A stretch of DNA of 64,000 bases, taken from assembly GCF_010111755.1 (NCBI RefSeq), contig NC_088960.1, forward strand, positions 1,178,001 through 1,242,000, given 5' to 3'. This stretch comes from Nakaseomyces glabratus (Eukaryota; Ascomycota; Saccharomycetes; Saccharomycetales; Saccharomycetaceae). Positions within the stretch are counted from its first letter, which is position 1, and the number at the start of each line of letters is the position of its first letter. The notes under the pieces were generated by a model. That model saw only the letters and a list, made by a program, of their open reading frames with translations. It was not told the DNA's origin and did not search any database. The translations under genes and the position numbers were made by a program. Shown piece by piece: positions 31,633 to 44,573 of this stretch.

Positions 31633-33860
31633 CTCGATGGCGAAATTATTTTCTTGATAAATTGTCCTTGTTATAATTCTACGATTTCGAACCTATACTG
31701 AATACAATAATTAATCATTGTAAGATATAAATTATATATATACCACAATGTATAAGGAAATATTTGGCATAAGAGCAAAAATATTTTGCCTTTGCTATTA
31801 TCTAAATTTTAAAAAAGAAATTACATTTATTCATTGATCTAACCATTTTAACTTGACAGTTATCAGATTCTAAGACTTTTTCTGATCTGGTTTGCATAAC
31901 CATAACGAAGTCCAGAACGCATGCGGAACAAGTTGTTATGATAAATGTTCTGACATAGATACCAAGGTATAAAAATATTGACTATTGAATAGTGGTGAAA
32001 AACTTTTACTTTTAATATTAAACAAAAGTATACTAATTTGCAATCAGTGAAAATTAGAAGTAGAAGGCATTTTTGTTTGAAGAAATATTACAGTAGTCTT
32101 AACTCTTTCGGATATTAATAAAATAATTACTTCTTACTGTCATGTGTAAACTGTAAATAAATTTTAGTAAAAGAGTAAAGCAGAAAAAGTCAAACAAGGA
32201 TATGTAATTCACATAATCTAGAAATAGAGATAATCTAGTTCTACGTCAACGTACCGCAGTTCGAAAGACCGTTAGAAAATAACAAATGAAGGGCTTGAAC
32301 AAATACATTGACCCTTTTTATGATAGTTTAATAAAATTAGGAAGGAAAGGGCATCTCATCGCCATTACAAATGTTGAGAATATGACACGGATCGGGAACA
32401 TACGATATTTATCACCTACAAAAAGTAGGTATCTTAGATAAGTGATGTCATGAAACGCATATCCGCGGGAGTGCTCACTCTGTCGAACCTTCAGGTATGG
32501 ATAGGAATTCACAAAAATATGCAATAACGTTGGCATTGAAATGCCGCACCTTCATATTTCAGAAACGGGAATAGCAAAATTCTGCTTGCCAGTGGGGAAA
32601 TCCCCAGGGTCCCTGATGCAATTATGCAGAACTTCAGTAATCGAGTTTCCTTAAGCACCTTCACAAAAACGTCAGCCACAGAAGTAAGCATGAACTAAGA
32701 GGCGTGTAGGTAGACCCCTCCACCTCCTTTTCTCCCAAACAGGAATCCGCTCTTAAGCAAAAAATACTGTTACGGTATTGATTACAAAAAAAAACAAAAA
32801 AAAAAGAAAGAACAGCGTTATCTTGACATAAGCAGTTTCCTTGACACAAATCTCGCATCTCCATTGTTTCCATTCCAAGAATTATTTCTTAGATCTCTTG
32901 TCCCGGGGATTTGCTGATTTTTTCTTTTTCTCCACTAATTCCACTATGAAAACGGTGTAAGAGAGTATTTGTTCTTGATTTCACCTTTCTGTTTTCCTTC
33001 TCAATTTCTGCAGGTTTTTCTGGGCCATGTCAAAAGGCCATCGCAAAAACTAAATTGAGTAAAAGATGTTCAGATATGGAGCTTTTCAGTTACTGTAAGA
33101 GAATGCAGAACTGGTATTGATAGGAAGCAAAACAAACGGCTAGAGCCGTCGCGGTGTTCTCTTTGCTACTCTATTCTATTTTTAAATGTTTCCTGTTCAA
33201 GTGTAGAATGTGGCCAGAGCAATCTTTCTTTTTTTTATTCGAATTCTTTTCCGAAAAATTCTTCACATGTTGTCGATGGAAATCTACCTCCGTTATTTAT
33301 CCAATTGGGCCGATTGTTTTGTCTATTGGTTTTATTGACTGGTGATGAGGGAGCCAAGCTGTTTGTTTCGATCTCTACACTGAATAGTTTTCTTCTCCTC
33401 TGACCAAAACATTAAATATATGGTTTGTGAAGATTACAATCAAACTAATTCCGGACAAGTAAGAGATTTGTATAATTGATCGTATTACTACAAGATATTT
33501 GTATAATTGATCGTATTACTACAAGATATTTGTATATATTCATATGATAAGTACACATCTACCGCCACACAATTTATAACAACCCACTCACAATTATATA
33601 TGAATTTCTTTTTATGCTTATGTTGGTTCACAGAATGCCTGTCAAAAGTGACAATAATCCAATTTCAACCAAACTCAACCAAACTGTAACTTTCACTTGG
33701 CAGTCTTTGACCTAATTGTAAAATAGATGGCAAACATGTTCTTCAGTAAATAGAGCACTGAGATGCAGTTATGTATTAATCTACAAAGCAATTGCTAATG
33801 CTCATTATTTAATATTGCAAATAATCTCAACAAATAGATAATGCTAACTTGATCTGTTAA
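31633..33860. other. intergenic region between the two AWP-like genes
   Basis: About 2.2 kb: promoter side of the first adhesin and 3' flank of the second. Only short chance ORFs occur. It contains a TCCGCGGG (Pdr1-type) element at 32462-32469, poly-A/T tracts and a 31-bp direct repeat at 33467-33540. Confidence 0.5.
33467..33540. repeat. 31-bp tandem repeat (two copies plus partial)
   Basis: The word TTTGTATAATTGATCG begins at 33467 and again at 33498, and a third partial copy starts at 33529, so the period is exactly 31 bp. The copies are identical where complete. It is non-coding, about 320 bp downstream of the second adhesin's stop codon. Confidence 0.9.
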
Positions 33861-36800
33861 CTACATTGCTACAAGAGCAATCGACAGGAGTAAAAACGAT
33901 AGACTGAATTTACGAGATGATGACTCACCCTTTTGCTCATTCAACGATTGCGAAGGCATTAATACCGAAGTGCTCTCCCTTGAGGCGTGTTTGAACGTTG
34001 CTGTACTGCTAGGTTTGAGGTTATCAGCAGACAATTGGGATTGTTTCAATATTTCTGTTTTTATACTTTCAGAATCATGTTCCTTTTTTGTTGTCATTGT
34101 ACTATCCCAGTAGCTAACATCACTGAAATAGAAAGTGTCTACCGAGCCGCTCACTGTGGTAGTCGTACTAGCTACAGCCTTATTAGTCAAAGTAACTGAT
34201 TGTACGTCCACCCTTAATGTAGATTGACTTACATGTTCAGTTTCCGATAAGCCTCTATTTGCATCAGTAACAAGAGAATTGACCGATTCTTTTACAATAG
34301 ATGAATTTTCATAGGTCGATACAACTATTCCTTCCTTTGTAGTTCCTGTGATGGTGTGGCCTGGAGAGTCTGTTGTGGAATAGAAGGAGACTATTTCTGT
34401 GTCGATGATACTGCTTCCTGATGAACGGGTAGTTGTGTAAGGAGGGGGGATGATGAAGAGAGATGACATTGAAGATGACATTGAAGATGACAATGAAGAT
34501 GACAATGAAGATGACAATGAAGATGGCAATGAAGATGGCATTGAAGATGGCAATGAAGATGCAGATGAAGATGAAGAGTCGACGATGGAGCTGGAGTTGA
34601 TGACGGAGCTGGATTGAGTGGCCGAGCTGGAGGCAACTACCGAGCTGGATTCCATGATGGAACTGGACTGCACGGAGGAAAAGTCAGAGGTTGGACTCGA
34701 AGATATGGTGTTGGAGGATGGAGTGATGGAAGACTCAGGTGTTGATGAGACGGAAGTGTGTGGGAGGGATGAGCTCTCGATAGATGAATTGGAGGTGGTT
34801 GATGATTCAGAGGAGGAGGATGGAGTTGAAACTGAGCTGTGGGTGTGTGGACCATACAGGGTTGTTGTTGTAGTTCCTGTGATGGTGTGGCCTGGAGAGT
34901 CTGTTGTGGAATAGAAGGAGACTATTTCTGTGTCGATGATACTGCTTCCTGATGAACGGGTAGTTGTGTAAGGAGGGGGGATGATGAAGAGAGATGACAT
35001 TGACGATGACATTGAAGATGACAATGAAGATGACAATGAAGATGACAATGAAGATGACATTGAAGATGACAATGAAGATGACATTGAAGATGGCAATGAA
35101 GATGGCATTGAAGATGGCAATGAAGATGCAGATGAAGATGAAGAGTCGACGATGGAGCTGGAGTTGATGACGGAGCTGGAGGCAACTACCGAGCTGGATT
35201 CCATGATGGAACTGGACTGCACGGAGGAAAAGTCAGAGGTTGGACTCGAAGATATGGTGTTGGAGGATGGAGTGATGGAAGACTCAGGTGTTGATGAGAC
35301 GGAAGTGTGTGGGAGGGATGAGCTCTCGATAGATGAATTGGAGGTGGTTGATGATTCAGAGGAGGAGGATGGAGTTGAAACTGAGCTGTGGGTGTGTGGA
35401 CCATACAGGGTTGTTGTTGTAGTTCCTGTGATGGTGTGGCCTGGAGAGTCTGTTGTGGAATAGAAGGAGACTATTTCTGTGTCGATGATACTGCTTCCTG
35501 ATGAACGGGTAGTTGTGTAAGGAGGGGGGATGATGAAGAGAGATGACATTGACGATGACATTGAAGATGACAATGAAGATGACAATGAAGATGACAATGA
35601 AGATGACATTGAAGATGGCAATGAAGATGACATTGAAGATGACAATGAAGATGACATTGAAGATGGCAATGAAGATGCAGATGAAGATGAAGAGTCGACG
35701 ATGGAGCTGGAGTTGATGACGGAGCTGGAGGCAACTACCGAGCTGGATTCCATGATGGAACTGGACTGCACGGAGGAAAAGTCAGAGGTTGGACTCGAAG
35801 ATATGGTGTTGGAAGATGGAGTGATGGAAGACTCAGGTGTTGATGAGACGGAAGTGTGTGGGAGGGATGAGCTCTCGATAGATGAATTGGAGGTGGTTGA
35901 TGATTCAGAGGAGGAGGATGGAGTTGAAACTGAGCTGTGGGTGTGTGGACCATACAGGGTTGTTGTTGTAGTTCCTGTGATGGTGTGGCCTGGAGAGTCT
36001 GTTGTGGAATAGAAGGAGACTATTTCTGTGTCGATGATACTGCTTCCTGATGAACGGGTAGTTGTGTAAGGAGGGGGGATGATGAAGAGAGATGACATTG
36101 ACGATGACATTGAAGATGACAATGAAGATGACAATGAAGATGACAATGAAGATGGCAATGAAGATGACATTGAAGATGGCAATGAAGATGCAGATGAAGA
36201 TGAAGATGAAGATGAAGTACTCGTTGAAATAAAGTTTGAAGAGAATATGGAGGAATTTTCTAATTGACAGGTCTGTGGCGAGTAAGGTTCACTGTATGTC
36301 AATACAAAAAAGTTGTCAGCTGATTCATATGATGCTCCGCTATCATTATTGGTTATAAACTTTTTTGTATTATAACCGCAGCCAATTTGATAAGCATAAG
36401 TCTTACCTTCTACAGTTGTTAATTTCACTATTCCACTTGATGGATTATATGTGAAAGACTTTCCTTTGCCTTTCACAGCGATTGACGTAACACCAGTATC
36501 AGAGGTCCCTAGGCCGTTAATTACCACAATATTACTTAACGGATCACTTGTCTGTAAAAATGAACCACCATTTATTAAATTGACTACTTGACCACTAAAG
36601 GTATTGGCATTTACAAACATGTTGCTTCCATCTAGATTTATTTGTGCTGCTCCGCTTACCGCTCCATTGATCTGGGCATTGATCGAGCCTGTGAATTCCC
36701 ATAAGTTGTTATTGACTGTTGTAGTCGTAGATGCTCCTATATCAACATTTTGCATGCAAGAGCCTGAATAAATGGAGCCTGTATCAGTTAGAACCTTATA

Positions 36801-37289
36801 ATAAAATTTACCGTTGTTCAGAAAATTCTGCGGAGCAATAACACTTGTGGGTAAGCAGCATCTTCCTTCAACACCCCCACTGATAATTTCAAATTCACCA
36901 TCATTTTGAAAATTGATGGGAAATACTTGAATACTTGAGTTTGAACATTGATTAGCGTGCCTTTTAATGTTTTCTATTATAAACTGCCCATTATTTTGAA
37001 GATTGTTTGTATTTTTGATTAATAAATGAAACGAATTAGGAACATCTGTGGGGGCGCTCTGAAAGGATGAAAAATAACTTTCCTTTCCAATATACAAGGT
37101 ACCTCTACCTATTTCAAAATTATTACTGAAATCGTAATTACTGCCGCCGTAGTAATCTAGAATACTGTTATCACCAACAATTACCGGATCTGTTACTCTC
37201 TGATCACCCGCTACACTTCTAACAGTTTGATCAGCCCAGGATATTGAAAGCAGTCCCAATATGGCTAAAAGTGTTACAAACGAAATCAT
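33861..37289 (-). CDS. AWP/Hyr1-type GPI-anchored adhesin-like wall protein (tandem paralogue)
   Basis: 1142-residue paralogue of the protein at 28135. The signal peptide (MISFVTLLAILGLLSISWA) and N-terminal beta-helix-type domain (to about 345) share most motifs with the neighbour, for example GDNSILDYYGGSNY, NLQNNGQF and AQINLDGSNMFVN. The domain has nevertheless diverged at many positions. The stalk then has four PPPYTTTRSSGSSIIDTE blocks separated by Ser-rich tracts. A short unique C-terminal region and a GPI tail (KFSLSFLLLSIALVAM) complete the protein. Repeats are far more similar between the genes than are the N- and C-terminal regions, which shows homogenisation of the stalks. Both genes are intact. 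It is likely an Awp3-like wall protein; ligand unknown. Confidence 0.88.
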   Translation of the reverse strand: MISFVTLLAILGLLSISWADQTVRSVAGDQRVTDPVIVGDNSILDYYGGSNYDFSNNFEIGRGTLYIGKESYFSSFQSAPTDVPNSFHLLIKNTNNLQNNGQFIIENIKRHANQCSNSSIQVFPINFQNDGEFEIISGGVEGRCCLPTSVIAPQNFLNNGKFYYKVLTDTGSIYSGSCMQNVDIGASTTTTVNNNLWEFTGSINAQINGAVSGAAQINLDGSNMFVNANTFSGQVVNLINGGSFLQTSDPLSNIVVINGLGTSDTGVTSIAVKGKGKSFTYNPSSGIVKLTTVEGKTYAYQIGCGYNTKKFITNNDSGASYESADNFFVLTYSEPYSPQTCQLENSSIFSSNFISTSTSSSSSSSSASSLPSSMSSSLPSSLSSSLSSSLSSSMSSSMSSLFIIPPPYTTTRSSGSSIIDTEIVSFYSTTDSPGHTITGTTTTTLYGPHTHSSVSTPSSSSESSTTSNSSIESSSLPHTSVSSTPESSITPSSNTISSSPTSDFSSVQSSSIMESSSVVASSSVINSSSIVDSSSSSASSLPSSMSSSLSSSMSSSLPSSMSSSLSSSLSSSLSSSMSSSMSSLFIIPPPYTTTRSSGSSIIDTEIVSFYSTTDSPGHTITGTTTTTLYGPHTHSSVSTPSSSSESSTTSNSSIESSSLPHTSVSSTPESSITPSSNTISSSPTSDFSSVQSSSIMESSSVVASSSVINSSSIVDSSSSSASSLPSSMPSSLPSSMSSSLSSSMSSSLSSSLSSSLSSSMSSSMSSLFIIPPPYTTTRSSGSSIIDTEIVSFYSTTDSPGHTITGTTTTTLYGPHTHSSVSTPSSSSESSTTSNSSIESSSLPHTSVSSTPESSITPSSNTISSSPTSDFSSVQSSSIMESSSVVASSSATQSSSVINSSSIVDSSSSSASSLPSSMPSSLPSSLSSSLSSSLSSSMSSSMSSLFIIPPPYTTTRSSGSSIIDTEIVSFYSTTDSPGHTITGTTKEGIVVSTYENSSIVKESVNSLVTDANRGLSETEHVSQSTLRVDVQSVTLTNKAVASTTTTVSGSVDTFYFSDVSYWDSTMTTKKEHDSESIKTEILKQSQLSADNLKPSSTATFKHASRESTSVLMPSQSLNEQKGESSSRKFSLSFLLLSIALVAM
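34338..36225 (-). repeat. 549-bp tandem coding repeats in second AWP-like gene
   Basis: The landmark GTAGTTCCTGTGATGG lies at 34339, 34870, 35419 and 35968, giving spacings of 531, 549 and 549 bp (177, 183 and 183 codons). Units differ mainly in the number of 12-bp Ser-coding microsatellite steps and a few point changes. The first unit as numbered here appears identical to the block at 29857-30489. Confidence 0.92.
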
Positions 37290-40200
37290 TTGGCTATTGT
37301 GATTATCTTACTTTTTGAGAAATAAACAAATGACTATTATATTGATGTTGTGACATTATATGACATTATGCTTATTATTTATATACTATTTTGGATATTT
37401 GGGTAGTATTGCTGACATTATCAATTTACAAGATCGAAAGAACAACACTTAATGTTATAAAACTAAAATTTTACTTCAGCAGACCTGAACTAAAAAACCA
37501 ACAAATAGGATATCCATAATATTTTTTGCAGAACCAGTTATTTGCCATTAAGCATCCTAAGTTTGAAAATTCTGTTAAACAAAATAACAGATTTTAAGAT
37601 ATCAGAAATGGCCATGTATTTCTTACTTCTCAGAAGTATTGCACTCGCGAATTTTAGTACGTCATTTTGGCAATTTAAGACAATATCATGCAAATAACGC
37701 TAATATGTTAAAAGTTTTTTTGGTTCAATAAGATAGAAATTAAAACCCGGATCAATGGAAAGCAAATGCTTATTAATTTAGAAAAGAAAGAGTTTAAGCA
37801 AATAACCTTCTGTGAAATGGGATCGCGAGAGCAACATTCATTGATAATGATATTAATGCCGGTAATTCTCGACTTTAGTATATGACGAAAGAGACTAATC
37901 AAATTGGAATTTCTCTACTTACAGAGTAACCATCCGAAAGTTTAACGAATATAATACACAATAATTAAACAAATATGTTGTGCTTATAATAATGATGTCA
38001 TGGGTTTAATATTTAGGAACATGTTGTATCTTTTCCCAATGAGATATGCTTGAGTGTTCCTATATTTTTGCAATGTTGTTGCCCATTTAGTCCTCATTAC
38101 TCAACACATACTATAAGATAGATAATTAAAAAAAAGAAAAGGAAATTATCCAATAATTGTTTTCATCAAACAAGGTAGCTGAATGAACTTGGATTTCATT
38201 GTGCTTTGTAAAGACCCTTGAAAAATGTTTCTAACTTCTTCTTACTTAAGTCGGCTTTCTATCTATGCCTTGGTTATCTGAGATAGTTCAAGCTGCTGAG
38301 CTTAAAATAAACTAGAACATTTAAAAATAGCTTGGCATTTTCAATCGCAGTAATGCATTGACACATCTTTTGCATATATCATCTGCTTGCTTATCTGAGG
38401 TTTACTGATTAGCGAAAGGATTGCCGTGTAAACTTTGTTAACAAAATTTTTGTTTTTCTCCACGGAAAAAATACGGCGAAATTAGTAAGAAAATGGAAGA
38501 AAAAGTAAGAAATTATAAGTTACATCGACATACATACATCATATGCTGGTTTAAATCAAATCGATTGCGCTATTTTCTGACATACGAAATTTCGACTAGG
38601 ATTCCAGTTTACACTACTGCCTTTTTCAGCTCTGCTTATTCATTCTTGCCAGCATATTGCTTACTGCCAAGACCAAACACTAACTTACTTTCCCGGTTGA
38701 AGTGTTACTACCTTGATTCATGTTGTTTATACAGATAGTAACAGGTAGCTTTATCACTTAAAATATTATACCTTCAATAAGATGGATATGCTAAAAGGTA
38801 TTAGCCTCACAATTCCAAAATATATCGATGTAGCAAAGGAATGCTAAACGAAGTTAGACGAATGGACCTACACGCAACCACAATAACCAATGGGCTTAAA
38901 AACATTTCCTTGTCACAAAGATTTTTGCCTTGTACTGAATACAAATCCGACTTCAACCATAATATAAACTCTTGCCCAGGTAACTTGTATTTCGTCTTTC
39001 TAAACCTACTTCTGAAACGAGGTAAATTTTTGAATTCGTAATGCAGGTTAATGAAACTACGGTAAAGGTAATGAACTTGTAAAACCCACGCTAAAAATAG
39101 AATTTTACTTTGTTGAAGGGGCCAAAATTTTACATAATACGTACTTTTGAAGGGTCTTGGGCTCTGGATATATGCTTAGATATGGAACTGATTTATTTGA
39201 AAGTCCCTTCCTTGAACAATCCTATCGGCTCAATTTCTAGATCTGGAAATTGGGTATATTGTAAAATTAGAATTCTAAGCATCTTTCTGAAATGATTATC
39301 ATGGCACCAATAGTCAAATTGTAAATTTAAAAAAGCTTCAGAAGGTTTTTACAAACACATATCTATTACTTGTAACCACAAATACACTTCTGTGTTCTTA
39401 GGCAATGAAATCAATTATATCCGTTTGATGTAAAATCTTATAGGGAGATACCATCCATGTATTGACAAGTGTATAGAAACACTTTAGAATAAAAGAGGTG
39501 ATGAATACTTTGACATACAATACATCTGAGGTAAACTTCTATTAAAAAGTGTTTGTTCTATCTTTATTAAAATTTTTCAATATGAAACCTCCCCAAAGTA
39601 GAAATTCTCATACTGTAGTTAGATAATTGAGCCTTACCTTTTCATTTCTACTACTTTTCATTAAATTTTGTTATCTATTCGAATTAAAATTGAAAGAAAA
39701 GCTGAAAATGAACGTGACATAAACTTCATTCATATTATCGAGATTTGTATCCCTTACAGCTCCCTCACAAAATTGTGCGTCATAGGTAACAGATTAAGCA
39801 AAAATACCTACATTTATTAACATTATGTATTTACCTATATACCTAAATATAGAAACAGGACCCAGTATTCAAAGTTTATTTATCCCTTTCACTCAGTAAT
39901 AGATGCTGTTTATTTGGAAATATTTCTTAACTCCGTAACTATTATATATTATCTTGTTGCAAGGAAGGTGAGGGCTGTTCAGCTGTTAATCTATTAGACT
40001 GCTGCATTTGGGAAAAAAACAAAATAAGGCATACCATGAATCTGAAAAGAAGAAAGAGACACAACAATTTTGCATAATCACAGGCTTTCTTGCTTTATAA
40101 ATTCTGGACTAAATTCTAATTTCCAGCCAGCATTGTTAAAGACTGCAGTGGCTAGTTAAAAACTTTTTCTTTTTACTTTACAACGTTTGAAAGTTAACAT

Positions 40201-43200
40201 TATTTCCTTGTAATATCTAACATATGCCAGACTTATTTTTAGATGAAATATTGTTAATATGTTTCATACTATTCTTTATTAACACTATTTCTTACCCTAT
40301 AACGAAATCAAAACAAAAAGTACCAATCACTCTGCCTGTGCAATGTTGACTATGAGATCGCAAAGCAGCTCATAGCCACCTCCTTTTGTTCAATACATTC
40401 CATAAAAAAAGACAGACATAGTTTGCGAATATGGGAGCAGATGCAATCAAAAAAATCTCATATCTCTTTAGATAACATAGAAGTATAAAGCCATTTCTGA
40501 AGAATAGAACTGCATTAACAGAATTTCTCTCTTTAACATATTTTTTTTGAAGAGTAACTTCCAATACTAGTTAACAAAGTTATATATAATAATTCACCGA
40601 ATCTCACAAAATACCTGATTTAAGATTCACAATAGTATATAATTGAGTTTTTTAACAAACCTATAATAGTATCTATTTTACTTTTATATTGGTATTTCAT
40701 TCTTAAATTCATTCTTTATCACAAAAACTTTACCAAAAGTTGGACGACCTCATTACTGCAATCTTTCACCAAACAACATAGCTATGTTCTATTTCCTAAG
40801 CAAATACAGTGATCTTCAGCAAGGAAAAATGATTTGAATTAAGTAACTGCTGTTGATAATTGGATTAAGTTATGAGTGTCAACTATATTCCATAATAATT
40901 ATACTTTAAAAATTAGCCTTTCTATTCGCTCATCCTTGAACAGTTAAATTCCTTAGACATACAATATATGCTAATACTATAAGAATACTTTAACAATACA
41001 AGTAAACTGGTTTACCATCCAAGAAGGTTCAACTGAAGAAATTGTTTGAAGTGAAGTATCAAACACCTATCAAAATTCGTTGGATCAGAAAATAATCCTT
41101 AAAACCAACAAAACACATTATCAAAGTGTTGCTATGTTTCAATATCTGTTCTTTATTCAGTATAAGCCAAAAAAAGTGTCAAAAAGACTACAGCATACTA
41201 TTAATTTAATGTCTCGAGCTTATAGGTAATTACCCAAGAATATTGTACGCTTTTGGAACTGAGACTCACATTTTATGTCACTCCTGGAAGTGACTATCCT
41301 GCTGTATAGTTTGCCCATAGCACCATTTAGATTGCCTGTAATATAAAACCCATCCCTGTACATGCTTTTGGTACTGTTTGATATATCTTTGGACCCACCA
41401 TTATTAATTAAACATTGATATACGAACCTAAATGGCAGTTAATGTATGGGGTATTTAGAGTAAATATTTTAACGGCTTGAAGAAACCTCAAGTTGAATTA
41501 TAAGGTACTGATGTATGAACAGGAGATATACATTTTTGATTTCACGATTCCAATACAAATTATGGCATCATCACCCTTTCAAAGCGTTATGTCTCATATA
41601 AGACGTATGGTATCTTTGTGTATTAAAAGTATTGTCTTTCAAATCTGAATAAAAAAATGTAGAATCAGTTCAGCATATTACACAATAAATAACCATGTTC
41701 AAATCAACTTAACATTTTCTTTCTTACATTCAATTGAGGATTTGTAGGAAGGTTCTTTTTATACTTTCATGATGGCTCATCCTTGTGGTGAGATTATATT
41801 ATAGCTATGAAAACAATATTTGTTCAGAAGATTAACATTCTGATATTTAATACCACGTATTCAATAAATGCACTTGTACAGTAGTTGAATATGAGCCACC
41901 TCTACATGCCTAACAAAAATGTATCCGAGAAGCCAAGAATATAAGAAGCTTGATATTAGTATTCACAACTAGTCTACCAATTCAATCAGTAATATAATAG
42001 TTTTTCAGTTTCTCTCTAAACTTTACTGAATGTGGCCTCTGTTTCGATGGTCAAAAATTCACAGATTCAATCAACAAATAAGCTAGAAGAAAATTACTTC
42101 CATTGACCCACCAACAGATTATTTAAAATACCATATTGGAGTACTATATAGCATATCAGACAACAAAAGATTGACTTATTACATCAAAGGATAAAAGATT
42201 GAATGAAAAAATTTATTACTTGCCAAACAAAGAAAAACATGTATAGAATCAACAGTCAAAAGTATTCAAATTTTTAAGCCTAACTTTTCCAACAGTCCTA
42301 GATACTAAAAAATCTTTCCAAATCCCTCATCTAGAAAATCATTTCAGTTAATACTATAACCACAGATTTCTAAAATCAATGAATCAACAAATATATCTTA
42401 TCAGTGCCAAATAATTGTAGAAATTAATCAAAACTTCATCTTTATCTTTTGCTGCTAAAGGAATTCTGACATTGGAAAGCTGGAAACAGCCAATGGTTTT
42501 GACATGCCAGCTTACTGAACTGGACCCGAACGCACAAGCCACCAACACTATGAAGACTTTTGTATTGATTTTTGAATTAAAATGTTAGCTATTGGATTGT
42601 TGAAAGAATGAATTTTTAGAATACTACAACTTCAAATAACAATAAACGTACTAAAAACTTACAGAATTACTTTGAAGTCAGGATTCCTTATGTACTCTTT
42701 AAGACGTCATTGTACTAATCATTAAATTAATATTATTCTATCAACAAGACTTATATATCTTTTGGTTTCCCTTTCTCAAGTATCCAAAATTTTTGCCAGG
42801 ATTGTGTTCTGTTCAGTACACAATTTTCAATATACTATCATATGATAAGGAAGATTGGCATCTTTGTTTCAACAAAATCAATGAGTGAAAACGAATTCTT
42901 CGCCATAAATTACTGTGGTGCAAAAATCATTCATGTAAATTGATAATGCTGTCATTATAATGCTAGACTGAGTTATCAGCAACTGTACAGTATATAATTT
43001 ATCGAGACCCTCCAATGTAGCCAAACAGGTCCACAAAACGCTTCTGGTAATTAAATAATGCTAGCAAACATGAACAGGAAGTCAGAAAAATAGATGAGCT
43101 ACGGTATCTTATTTGTAAATGCATCTATGACGTAGATTATATGGCATGATAGCCTACATCGAGAAAAAATTAAATTAATTTTTATTAGGGCAAAGCTTCT

Positions 43201-44573
43201 CCAGGTTGAGATGTACAAATTTTTTTCAGCTTAAGGGTTGAAGACCTCCCGGGGCGTACTTTGCTATCCGTTGTGCATAGTTTCTTTGTTTCTTTGTCAA
43301 TCCAGAGCGAGATAAACGTTATCAAGCTGTCAAGACAGGAAAGTCAAATTATGTAATTCAAATCATAATGACAAGAAAACTACAGTACGATTTTATCAGG
43401 TGCCTTAAAGACTGGCCGTTTAGTATTCTAAAGACCTTAAGGGATAAGGCCTTGTCTGGGATATATGCAAGATATAGCTGTAATAACGATTATCTGCAGA
43501 TGTACAAAAAATCGTATAGACGGAAATGGGATTTCGAAAATGTCAACCTATTTGATATTTTCATAATATCAAAACTCTGCACACATTTAACATACTAAAT
43601 TGAAAGTCCAGATTGTGTTGTATGAGAATTGGACATAAAAGCCTATAAGAATGCCATTGAATTTACTTGCATTTCCAAGAAGGATTTGGTATAATCCTAC
43701 TATAATAGCTGTTTTATTCTTTTGACATATCAATGAAGATCGAGAATCAAAGCTTGCAATATACACAGCAAAAACCTACGAAAACTTCAACAAAGTCTAT
43801 TCTACCTGACATTTCTATTTCATTGCATACATGGTTTCACGACTACATGGGCTGGTTTAGCATTAGCTCCGTTTTCTGTAAGTTTCAAGATCCTTAGGGA
43901 CATATATGACACTCAATCTACTTTCAACACACAGAACAAATCAACTCAATCTAGAGATCGAATTGTCCAATATTTTCAAAATATGCAGTGAAGAAGAAAA
44001 AACGGCCTCACTATAACCTTACCTTTAAAATGTACACGAATATGGCATTACTATAATGCAATTACATCATGCTACATTAATTTCTTCGCAAAGATGCGGT
44101 ATATGTGCAAAATTTTCACTGACTCAGTAATATATTTTCAAAGATAACTGTAGCAAGCTGTATCGACTACCCTGTTAAACCTACATATCAACTGTTATCA
44201 TTATCTGGACTTTGATTTGAAATCTAAAATGTTGACTGGAATATTTATGATACACTTGACTGTAGAATTGAACTGTTAGTATAATATTAAATTGGAAAGA
44301 CCTATTTATGATATCCTATCACTTATTCTACTGTTTTTTTTTACCCATTTTGAAAATAAGGCTCTGAAATAACTTAGTATTCATGGAGTTGTGGCTAGAT
44401 AATATAATGAAAGTCAGTATTACCTTTCAATATGATCAAACGATATGGTGAATATATATATATAAATCTACAAGGATAAGTCACCACCCGTTTTTGTACT
44501 TAATAAACAGAAGAGGTTCGAGCATGTCTTATCATAAAGTAAAGAAGGTTCAGTACTTTTGTGAAATACGAAG
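37290..44573. other. 7.3 kb gene-poor region between divergent adhesin genes
   Basis: AT-rich, with stops throughout and only short ORFs (the longest about 81 codons, none recognisable). It separates the minus-strand AWP-like gene from the plus-strand EPA-type gene, so both promoters lie here. A TCCACGGA element fitting the Pdr1 consensus sits at 38459-38466, 1.2 kb upstream of the AWP-like start. No transposon, LTR or tRNA was recognised. Confidence 0.6.

Noticed and set aside
29456..36012. Asp/Glu-rich plus-strand ORFs and His/Cys-rich minus-strand ORFs within the AWP-like stalks
   Set aside because: They recur at the repeat period because unit lengths are multiples of three. They are other-frame readings of the Ser-rich stalk.
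43368..43598. 76-codon ATG-started ORF in the 7.3 kb desert
   Set aside because: The composition is not absurd for a protein, but I recognise no motif and cannot separate it from chance.
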